Positions 27,028 through 34,352 of a DNA stretch of 64,000 bases are shown piece after piece (positions within the stretch are counted from its first letter, which is position 1; every line of letters begins with the position of its first letter). Position numbers and translations under genes: made by a program. The DNA is from Centropus unirufus (taxonomy: Eukaryota > Chordata > Aves > Cuculiformes > Centropidae). The notes beneath the pieces were generated by a model. The model had not been told where the DNA came from. It searched no databases and saw nothing but the letters and a program-made list of their open reading frames with translations. The stretch lies in contig VYZI01000344.1 in the NCBI GenBank assembly GCA_013397695.1, positions 397,076 through 461,075 of the forward strand, in the 5' to 3' direction.

Positions 27028-27185
27028 GATCGGCTCTGTCCGGCTGGGCTCGGCTCTGCTAGGCTTGGCTCTGCCCAGCCCGGCTCTGCTAGGCTCCACT
27101 CGGCCCGGCCCGGCTCTGCTCTGCCAGGCTCGGCTCGGCCAAGCTCGGCTCTGCCCGGCCCTGCCAGGCTCGGCTCTGCCCGCTC
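27028..27185 (+). repeat. GGCTCTGC-rich minisatellite beside exon 1
   Basis: Degenerate tandem units built on CTCGGCTCTGC(C/T) repeat about ten times with a variable period of roughly 10-20 bases. The array is at the 5' end of MPZL1 intron 1, so the gene strand is purine-biased and G-rich there. Confidence 0.8.
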
Positions 27186-27251
27186 CCCCGCCCCGCCCGG
27201 GCACAGCGCGCAGCCCCGCGATGGCGGCCGCTCGCCCCGCGGTTCCCTCAC

Positions 27252-27330
27252 CTGCGGCCAGCGCGGCGGCCAGCAGCCACACCGAGCCCGCTGCCATCTT
27301 CCCGCTGCCGCCGCCCCCCCGCGCCCCCAT
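27252..27330 (-). CDS. MPZL1: MPZL1 exon 1: signal peptide
   Basis: This exon encodes the secretory signal of MPZL1. A consensus donor (CGCAG then GTGAGG) follows base 27252, and the split codon joins exon 2 in phase 1 to give ...AAALAAVRVSAVEV. Two in-frame ATGs exist. The one at 27330 gives MGARGGGGSGKMAAGSVWLL, and the one at 27297 starts at MAAGSVWLL. Both have A at -3 and G at +4. I give the longer form because mammalian MPZL1 has a hydrophilic lead before its hydrophobic leucine/alanine core, but the shorter is equally usable. The core WLLAAALAA is a plausible signal-peptide h-region. The exon lies inside the CpG island, as expected for a first coding exon. The gene runs leftwards to at least 3.2 kb. 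Confidence 0.85.
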
Positions 27331-27357
27331 TGTCCGCCCCGCGGCCCCCGCCGCGCC

Positions 27358-27700
27358 GCGATTGGGCCCTGCCGCTGCCACTCGCGCACGCCTCCCGCGA
27401 CCCTTCGCCCCGCCCTCGGCCTTGCTCCTGTCCCGCGATTGGTCAGGACAGCAAGCCCGCCCCAGGCCCTCCTCTCTCTTCCGCTACGATTTGTTGGTAG
27501 AGCTGCCCATCACAACCACACGCCCTATCAGAGCGGGGCCGCGCCCCACGGCCCCGCCCACGCCGCCATAGGGCCCCGCCGCTGCCACTCGCGCACACCT
27601 CCTTGCCCCTCGCCCCGCCCCTCGCCCCCTCCTGCCCTGCGATTGGCCAGAGGCGATGTCCGTCAAGGGCAAACGCCCTATCGCATGAGCGCGTGGAGCG
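27358..27700 (-). repeat. Tandem duplication in the MPZL1 promoter
   Basis: Two adjacent segments about 205 bases apart share sequence. GCCGCTGCCACTCGCGCAC is identical at 27371-27389 and 27578-27596. It is followed in both by a CGCCCC-rich stretch and then a GCGATTGG box (ATTGG at 27438 and 27642), and later by CGCCCTATC at 27521 and 27674. The second interval is shorter, so the copies have gained indels. The duplication copies CCAAT and GC boxes just upstream of MPZL1. Confidence 0.75.
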
Positions 27701-28060
27701 TGCGGCTCCGCCCTCCCGCCGCGCACGTAGCTCCTTCTCCTTCGGGAGCGCCTTTGCCTGCGTTCCCCTTTTTGTGCCAGTCAGTGCCTTTCAGCGAAGA
27801 TGCCCGAGCTCCGTCATCTCCCGGGGCTGCGCGGCCCGCAGCACCCGCCGGAGCGTGCGGTTGTCTCCCGCCCGGCGCTCCGTGGATGCTGCCGCTCCCA
27901 GCCGAGGCGCGTGCTCATCCCGCTTCCCGCCGCCCCGCAGCGCGGCTGGCAGAGCCCGCGGGAAAGCCCTCGCTGGCGAAGCGAGCCTCTTGCCAGCCCC
28001 GGGCAGATGGGTTTAATCCGGATGGGATTGCTCCGGCGGTGACGCAACGCTCCAGGTTGC

Positions 28061-30394
28061 GGCTCCAATGGGATTTAAAATGTAACGGCACCGTGGATTT
28101 AATGGATGTAAATGCATCCATTACTCAGGTCCTAGTGGAAGGCGCTGGGGCGCCTCGCTCAGCTGGGTGCTGGAGGTGCCTTATAGAAACCCGGGCTGCC
28201 CGAAATCCAGGGCAGCAGTTGGGAATGGGGCCTGGAACAAAGGAACAGACGCAGTAGCCGGGTTGAGGACTGAGCAGGTTGTCATTTTTTCAGTCCCGGA
28301 GGAGCACGGGGATATTTCCTCAGCGTGCTCCTACCTAACCGTGATTTCAGGGAGCCTCATCCGCACAGTGCTGTATACGTATTCCAGTGTTTTCCAGAAA
28401 TCCTTGACTCACTCGGAGGTCTTCCTCTCCGTGGAAGCTCCACCCAGCTTTACATGTCTCCTCAGCGACTGGAAGGCACTTGGGACTTGGATGTTGGAGG
28501 TCTTTTCCAACCATAATGATTCCATTGAAATGCTCTACCAACACGGAAGCACCTCAATACCCAGGGTTCATAATCGGGTCATTCAGTACTGTGCAGTTTA
28601 AAACTGTTCAGTTCCCTGAACAGGCCAAGCTTCATCTTTCCAGGCATTTTTTTCAAGATAGCCAACCTAAAGGTTGGGATTTTTTTTCAAAAAATATATA
28701 CTTTTTCTTATTCTCACATTTACGGGCCTTCACAGAGCTCGAGTATTCTTTTTTTAACATATTCTCAAGGCTGGTTAAGCCAACATATCCCTTGCCAGAG
28801 GTTTCCTACAATCCCTCCCTTCCCTGGCAGAGCTGAGATAATGTTGTCAGGTACAGCCCTACGATAGACCATTTTTTGTCCAGATAGAAATGATCAAATT
28901 ATTGTCTTCTGCCATTTCCAGAGAGGGACCAGGGTCCTGGGCCAATTTGTCCCAGGGAACGTACATTGTGTTTGCATGCTGTGATGTGTTACTGTTAAGG
29001 TTATGACAAAAAGAACTGGGAATACTTTTTGGAGTAATGTGTTTTAAATGCAGAGCTGGCAAGCTGTGCTACTCAGTTCCTTATCATCTCCCTGAGAAGC
29101 TCCCTCAAAAAGTTGCGGCCAGCCTTTACCCCTCTAGCTATGCAATTCTACTCTCTAGTGATAACGCTGGCATTTATCAAATTTCTTAGTAATTCAGCTC
29201 AGCTGCCAACAAACTAATTTTTTTTCCATCTGCTTATAGAGAGGCAGGGAGTTACTTTTCTTCACGTGGAATCTGTACCCGCTAAGGTCAGGGAGGCAGC
29301 AGGGACAGAGCAGGACCACCCCACCCCGACAGTGGGGCATGAGAGAGGGCAGCAGGCTCCTGGCAAGCTGCTGTCGAGTTGCCTAACTGGTTCCCAGGTC
29401 TCTAAAAATGCATTGAAATCAGCGTTCACTCCCACAGGAGAAGGAAAAATGCTTTTGTGCCTTTTCATTTCCGCTTAGCACTAAAGGAAGATCTAAAAAA
29501 AAGTGTGTCTCTCTGAGAAACAGGTTGAATAAATTATTTTCGCGGTTGCCGTTCCCATTAGAAATTCAGATGTTTGTGATCCTGTTTTGGAGAGCTCTCT
29601 AGCAGCTTGCCAGAGAGAGCAAGCAGGATTATGATGTCAAACAAAATAAGAGAAACATCCTCTAGGAGGAGAAGCAAATATATCCAGGCTGATTTTACAG
29701 TTTTAATGGTTGTGATTGTTTTCTATTTCCCCTGCATCTCTGTAACTCCTAGAGGAATTGTAGACACTATCTAGAGTGCAGTCATGCATTCCAGCAAAAA
29801 AACCCACCCTACCCAACAGGCTCATTTTGAAACAGTAAGAGAGAAAAAGAAAACAGGCTCTGTTTCTAAAAGAAAGTGTTGGGTCTTTTTACAGCAATAC
29901 TTTTTCCTCTGCAAGTTGAGAGAAATTGTGCCTGGAAGGTACGGCTACGTTTGTGTTAACTCCAGTTAAATAGAAATGCAGCAGTTCTTTCAAAACTCAG
30001 AGATGGCAGCAAGGTAGCAATTGTGTATGGCACTCCAAGAGTTCGATGGATATTTTTCCATAATTCAACTAAGAAGAATATCTTGGATAACCCACTATGC
30101 AAGGATGCATGTTCTGAGGAAACCTTAAAAGGGAAAAGGATGCTCATGATGAGCTATTCCAGTGCTGAACTGATGCTACAGAACAACTCGCACCCCAAGT
30201 ATTCCTGATAACTTTGATACATAAAAAGCCCATAAAATGAAAGCAATTATTTTTGCTGTCTCCCTCCTTCCCCAGTTCCTTGGAATATAGGCAAAATTAG
30301 TTTAGTGACTGCTACTGTACAGAGCCAAGAGCCAAGGTACCAGTGATCGGTTGCCTGTTGTGAGCCGACCTCGATATTCAAAGAGGACTGCATG
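28061..30394. other. Intergenic: nothing recognised
   Basis: After the CpG island decays near 28.06 kb this 2.3 kb is ordinary mixed sequence. I see no transposon, RNA gene or exon in it. It lies upstream of MPZL1. Confidence 0.6.
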
Positions 30395-31110
30395 AAATCA
30401 TAGATTCATCAAGGTTGGAAAAGATCTCTAAGATCATCAAGTCCAACCATTAACACACTACATCCATGCCTACTAAACCGTGTCCTGAAATGTCCCATCC
30501 ATGTATTTTTTTAACATCTCCCGCGAAGGAGACTTAACAACTCCCCTGGGCAGCCTGCTCCTGACCACACTCTCAGTAAATCAATTTTTCCTCATGTCCA
30601 ATCTAAACCTTCTCAGGTGCAGCTTGAGGCCATTCCCCCTTATCCTATCTCCTGTCACTAGGGAAAAGAGACCAGCACCCACCTCTCCACACCCTCCTTT
30701 CAGGCAGCTGTAGGCAGTGAGAAGGTCTCCCCTCAGCCTCCTCCAGGCTGAACAACCCCAGCTCCCTCAGCCGCTCCTCATAAGACTTGTTCCCCAGCCC
30801 CTTCCCCAGCTTTGTTGCCCTTCTCTGGACACACTCCAGGACCTCAATGTCCTTCTTGGAGTGAGGGGCCCAGAACTGAACACAGGATTCGAGGCGCACC
30901 CTCCCCAGTGCTGAGTGCAGGGGCAGAATCACCTCTGTGGACCTGCTGGCCACACCATTTCTGATCATTTCTCACACAAGCCAGGATGCCATTGGCTTCT
31001 TGGCCACCTGGGCCACTGCTGGCTCATGTTCAGCTGGGCATGTACCAGCACCCCTAGGTCCTTTCCTGCCAGGCAGCTTTCCAGCCACTCTTCCCCAAAG
31101 TTATCCCCAA
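30395..31110 (-). mobile_element. CR1 LINE 3' region (inverted)
   Basis: It begins on the plus strand with ATCATAGATTCATCAAGGTT and continues through inverted CR1 3' UTR and C-terminal ORF2 sequence. Minus-strand translation shows CVQFWAPHSKKDIEVLECVQ and RATKLGKGLGNKSYEERL, the usual CR1 ORF2 end. It resembles the copy at 58.9 kb more than those at 16-17 kb, so it is probably the same subfamily. Confidence 0.93.
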
Positions 31111-31207
31111 AATCATCAACTGCATGGCAGGAAACTAGCATCACCGCTTGGCTTGGGTGCAGCACAGCTCAAAGGATGGAAATGAACCATGAACAGCCCT
31201 TCCGCTT

Positions 31208-31445
31208 GGTCTCTTCTCCCAAGTGACTGGGGATAGGATGAGGGGGAATGGCCTCAAGCTGCGCCAGGGCAGGTTCAGGTTGGACATGAGGAATAATTCT
31301 TCACTGAAAGGGTCACCGGGCCCTGGCAGAGGCTGCTCAGGGAGGTGGTGGAGCCTCCATCCCTGGAGGTGTTTAAAGGATGGGGAGATGAGGTGCTCAG
31401 GGACATGGTTTGGTGCTGGACAGTTGGGCTGATGATCCCGAAGGT
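31208..31445 (+). mobile_element. CR1 LINE 3' fragment, inverted against its neighbour
   Basis: Plus-oriented CR1 3' UTR begins at CAAGTGACTGGGGATAGG and runs through a GAGGTGTTTAAAGGATGG block to CTGATGATCCCGAAGGTCT. It lacks a clear ATTCTATG tail. It overlaps in content with the minus-oriented copy just to the left, giving an inverted pair. Confidence 0.85.
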
Positions 31446-31489
31446 CTCGAACCCGGTGGGTGAGGTGTGATCAGGCCCTGGACAGCTGG

Positions 31490-31676
31490 GCACTTCGGCA
31501 CCGCCCCGGCTGCCCCCGAGCCCGCCCAGCAGCTCCTTCATATCCGCGGTCCCCGGGGCTCTGCGGGCTGGGCGCGCGGCTGTGCCAGGGGGCGCGCTCG
31601 GGGCTGGCAGCGCACCCCGCATCCCGCCGCCACTCCAGCCTTTCTCTAAAAGAAAGGAAAACATCCGTACCACCGC
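31490..31676 (+). promoter_or_regulatory. CpG-rich 5' flank of tRNA-Pro(AGG)
   Basis: A local CpG-dense stretch ends at the tRNA. AGGGGGCGC at 31587-31595 matches the core of the CTCF motif, but the adjoining half of that motif is absent. CpG-rich flanks are common at active Pol III genes; activity here is inferred. Confidence 0.5.
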
Positions 31677-31748
31677 GGCTCGTTGGTCTAGGGGTATGAT
31701 TCTCGCTTAGGGTGCGAGAGGTCCCGGGTTCAAATCCCGGACGAGCCC
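31677..31748 (+). tRNA. tRNA-Pro-AGG: tRNA-Pro, anticodon AGG
   Basis: This 72-base tRNA gene is complete. The acceptor stem GGCTCGT pairs with ACGAGCC, followed by discriminator C. The anticodon arm is CTCGC-TTAGGGT-GCGAG, giving AGG (A34 expected to be inosine), which decodes CCU and related proline codons. Internal Pol III promoter boxes are intact: A box TGGTCTAGGGG and B box GGTTCAAATCC. The T arm CCCGG/CCGGG pairs fully. CCA is not encoded, as usual in eukaryotes. There is no intron. It differs from the inverted partner at 32690-32761 only at the first anticodon base. Confidence 0.98.
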
Positions 31749-31750
31749 TG

Positions 31751-31770
31751 TTTTCCAATTTTTTTTTTTT
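31751..31770 (+). terminator. Pol III terminator of tRNA-Pro(AGG)
   Basis: TTTT begins two bases after the tRNA 3' end, and a 12-base T run follows at 31759-31770. This gives a strong primary and backup Pol III stop. Confidence 0.9.
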
Positions 31771-31833
31771 GTCTTGTTTTCTATTTTTTTCCCTCTTCCC
31801 CCGCCCAGGCTCCCTGCCCGGCGCCAGGGACCG

Positions 31834-31885
31834 CAGAATGGTTTGTGGCGGAAGGAACCTTAAAGACCATGCAATTCCACTCCCC
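31834..31885 (-). mobile_element. Short CR1 3' fragment
   Basis: CAGAATGGTTTGTGGCGGAAG and the following bases match the inverted start of a CR1 3' UTR for about 50 bases. After this the match becomes unclear. It lies between the two tRNA genes. Confidence 0.55.
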
Positions 31886-32054
31886 GGGGCTCAGCGGGTA
31901 TCCCAGGCACGGACGGGGCTCACCAAGCGAGGCTCGCTCCCTCTTCCCTCATGGAGCGAGCGTTGGGAGCTCACCAGTAGGGGTCACCCCTCTCGCCCGC
32001 CCTCTGGCGCTACACCCAGGGACCCCCGCAGTTCCCGGCCTTCCCCCGGGATGC

Positions 32055-32500
32055 CAACAATGCTGGAAAATCAACTTTCTAGGAGTCGTTTTGGAGTTCT
32101 GGGAAGCGAGCATCCCTTATCAGTCCTGGGCAGCACGAGGGAGCGATCCCCGTCCATCCTGTGCAGCGAGACAAGAGCTGGGACGGAATGTATGTCCCAC
32201 TCACGGGCACAGGGATACATTTTCCCAGAAATCTTATAGACATTCCATTACTTCCCAAGGACTGATTTTAATGCTGTTATGCACTTCCCAGCAGTCCAAA
32301 CCTCTTGCGGGTTGGGAGCTGTGGAGCCAGCTCTGCCTGACCTGGCGTTTGGGATGGGGAAAGGCTGCGGACAGAGGGGATCGGGGCAGGCACAGCTGCC
32401 CAGCGCAGATCGGGCTGAGCACAAGGCGCTCTCCTCTCCACGGAATGAACAAGCGCTTGGGAAAACACTGGAAAAAAACGACCATGCTCTAAAAAAAAAA
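32055..32500 (+). repeat. Unassigned interspersed repeat, copy 2
   Basis: This is the plus-strand partner of the inverted copy at 26380-26772. It starts near GGAAAATCAACTTTCTAGG and ends in an 11-base A run at about 32490-32500. An A-rich end suggests a retroposed origin (SINE or processed transcript), but neither target-site duplications nor a Pol III promoter inside the unit could be established. No coding function is evident. Confidence 0.75.
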
Positions 32501-32654
32501 ACAAGGTTAGACATTCTGTCTAACTTTAAAAAGAAAAGGGACTTGGATGAAATTCTATTTTACCTTAAATCACATCATTCCACTTAGCTGCTCCCTCACT
32601 CCCCGCCTCCCGTTTTCTTCCTCTCCCTTCCCCGCTCCCGCGTACCCCCGTAGC

Positions 32655-32658
32655 AAAA
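32655..32658 (-). terminator. Pol III terminator of tRNA-Pro(CGG)
   Basis: The first TTTT on the minus strand lies 31 bases beyond the tRNA 3' end. It is a minimal four-T stop, weaker and farther away than that of the partner gene. Confidence 0.7.
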
Positions 32659-32689
32659 CAGGGAGGGCTGCAGCTTCCCTTTCTGTAGC

Positions 32690-32761
32690 GGGCTCGTCCG
32701 GGATTTGAACCCGGGACCTCTCGCACCCGAAGCGAGAATCATACCCCTAGACCAACGAGCC
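32690..32761 (-). tRNA. tRNA-Pro-CGG: tRNA-Pro, anticodon CGG
   Basis: This 72-base tRNA gene is complete on the minus strand, with the same acceptor stem, A box, B box, T arm and discriminator C as the gene at 31677. The anticodon loop is TTCGGGT, giving CGG, which decodes CCG. The two genes agree at 71 of 72 positions and face each other with 941 bases between them. CCA is not encoded and there is no intron. Confidence 0.98.
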
Positions 32762-33160
32762 GCTCTCCTTAGCTGCTTTCCCAGCTTAGCACTTCATCCA
32801 CTCCTCGCACCCGGCATTCCCCCTTCTCCATTCCCTACATTCCCAATGGTTCCGCCTACCACCTCGGAGGGCACCACTCCTCTCTCATCTGCTGCCATTT
32901 CCACCGCCGGGATGACGCGCGGCGTCGCCCTTCCCACGGGCAGCACCGCCGCTCCCGCGCTCTGCCGAGGGGCGGAAAAACGGGGAAGGGGGGGAATGGG
33001 ACACGTACGTCTCGAGGCGGGGCGAGCGCCCCTCGGGGGGGACGACACTCAAGAGCCGCTCCCTCGCTCCTCCCTGGGGCAGGTGGAGCTTTCCACACCC
33101 CCCTCCCACTGGGACTGTGGGAGGCGGGCACGCGTGACGTGGTTTCCCTCCATGACGCGG
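32762..33160 (-). promoter_or_regulatory. CpG-rich 5' flank of tRNA-Pro(CGG)
   Basis: A CpG-dense block mirrors the flank of the other tRNA. It has TGACG half-sites of the CRE type at about 32913, 33135 and 33153, and a G-rich run near 32980-33000. It ends where the CR1 copy begins. Regulatory function is inferred from composition only. Confidence 0.45.
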
Positions 33161-33164
33161 TCAC

Positions 33165-34352
33165 CCACCCGGGACGCCGAGGGAAGCCGGCGGATGGGAT
33201 CTTTCTGGATTTTAGTGAAACCTTTGATCCCGTTCTCCTCCTGAAAAAAACACCCAGCCTACAGCTGGATAAACACGGAATGCAGTGGGCGAGCAATTGC
33301 CTGGTGGCCCGAGCTCCTTGGGTCACGGTGAGCAGGTTACACCGGGCTGGAGACCAGTCACCAGCGGGGTTCCACCTCAGGAACCCTGGGATCCATCCCT
33401 GAGGGATCCACCTCAGGGCCAGCGCTCCTTATCGTCCTCATAAATGACCTGGATGCAGGACTTGGAGGCTTAATAACCAAATTTGCTGCTGGCACAGAGC
33501 TGGGGGAGCTGGTGGTGCTGGTCCTGCAGGGGGATCCGAGCAAATTGGAGAGCTGGGTGACCCCCAACATGAAGTTTAACAAGGACAAGTGCCAGGTTTC
33601 ACAGCTGGGACATGGCAGCCCTGGATGTGGTGTCCATACAGACTGCGGAGCGAGAGGCTGGAGAGAAGCCCTGCGGAAAGGATCTGGGTGTTCTGGTCAA
33701 TCCCACGTTGAGCATGAGCCAACAGTGAGCCCTGGCAACCAAGAGGGCCAACTGTGTCCCGGGATGCATCAAGCACGGTGCTCCTGGCTGGTTGAGGGAG
33801 GGGATTGTCCCTCTCTGCTCCACACCAGTGTGGCCCCACCTCAAGTATTGTGTGCGGTTTGGGGTGCCGCAGTATAAAAAGGGCATCCAGCTTCTCTGGA
33901 GAGGATCCAGAGGAGGCCACAAAGTTGGTGAAGGGTTTAGAGGGGAAGTTGTATGAGGAGCAGCTGAAGTCACTTGGTCTGTTCAGCCTGGAGAGGAGGG
34001 GACTGAGGGAAGACTCCATCACAGTTTACTGCTTCCTCACAAGAGGAGAAGGAGAAGCAGGTGCTGATCTCTTCTCTTTGGTGACCAATTTTAGGACCCC
34101 AGAGAATGGCCAGAAGATGTGCCAGGGAAGGTTTAGTCTGGATGTTAGGAAAAGGCTCTTCACCCGGAGCTGGAACAGCTCCCCAGGGAAGCAGTCAGGG
34201 TGCCAAGCCTGACAACATTCAAGAAGCATTTGGACAACACCCTCAGACCCGCGGTGTGAATGTTGGGGTTGTCCTGTGCAGGGACAGGAGCTGGACTCGA
34301 TGATCCTTGTGGATCCCTTCCCACTCTGCACATTCCATGGTTCTATGATAAC
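33165..34352 (+). mobile_element. CR1 LINE, 5'-truncated, with ORF2 remnants
   Basis: This 1.2 kb plus-oriented CR1 begins in the reverse-transcriptase domain; translation near 33.2 kb gives IFLDFSETFDPV, the decayed DFSKAFDTV-type motif. It passes through the C-terminal part and the GAGCTGGACTCGATGATCC block, and ends GTTCTATGATAAC at 34350. Premature stops and frameshifts make it non-functional. Confidence 0.93.

Larger units (their letters stand above)
12687..27251 (-). other. MPZL1: MPZL1 intron 1
   Basis: This 14.6 kb first intron holds three CR1 fragments (16.7, 17.5 and 24.6 kb), a probable avian LTR-like repeat (19.2-19.5 kb) and a decayed L2-type LINE remnant (15.6-15.85 kb). A TA/CA microsatellite lies at 18.38 kb, with a copy of an unassigned repeat (26.4-26.8 kb) and a GGCTC-rich minisatellite beside exon 1. 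Stretches 12.7-15.5, 19.6-24.6 and 24.8-26.3 kb show no gene or repeat I recognise. Confidence 0.85.
26760..28060 (-). promoter_or_regulatory. MPZL1: CpG island with MPZL1 promoter
   Basis: This strongly G+C- and CpG-rich block covers MPZL1 exon 1 and its 5' flank. Upstream of the start codon in gene orientation are repeated GC boxes (CCCCGCCC on the plus strand near 27410, 27548 and 27609). Three ATTGG motifs, meaning CCAAT on the gene strand, lie at 27361, 27438 and 27642. No TATA box is obvious, which fits a broadly expressed CpG-island promoter. The exact transcription start cannot be read from sequence. Whether transcription also runs the other way is unknown; long plus-strand frames here look like a by-product of base composition. 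Confidence 0.85.

Noticed and set aside
26786..27571. 261-residue plus-strand frame across the CpG island
   Set aside because: It runs through the GGCTC minisatellite and antisense to MPZL1 exon 1. Its repeated Leu/Pro/Ala content reflects the tandem repeat.
27439..28257. 272-residue open frame on the plus strand opposite the MPZL1 promoter
   Set aside because: It is rich in Ala, Pro and Arg from CpG-island composition, has no recognisable domain, and several frames are open here on both strands.
31712..32492. Long plus-strand frames between the two tRNA genes
   Set aside because: They start inside the tRNA or a CR1 fragment and run through the unassigned repeat. The matching frame in the other repeat copy comes from repeat homology.
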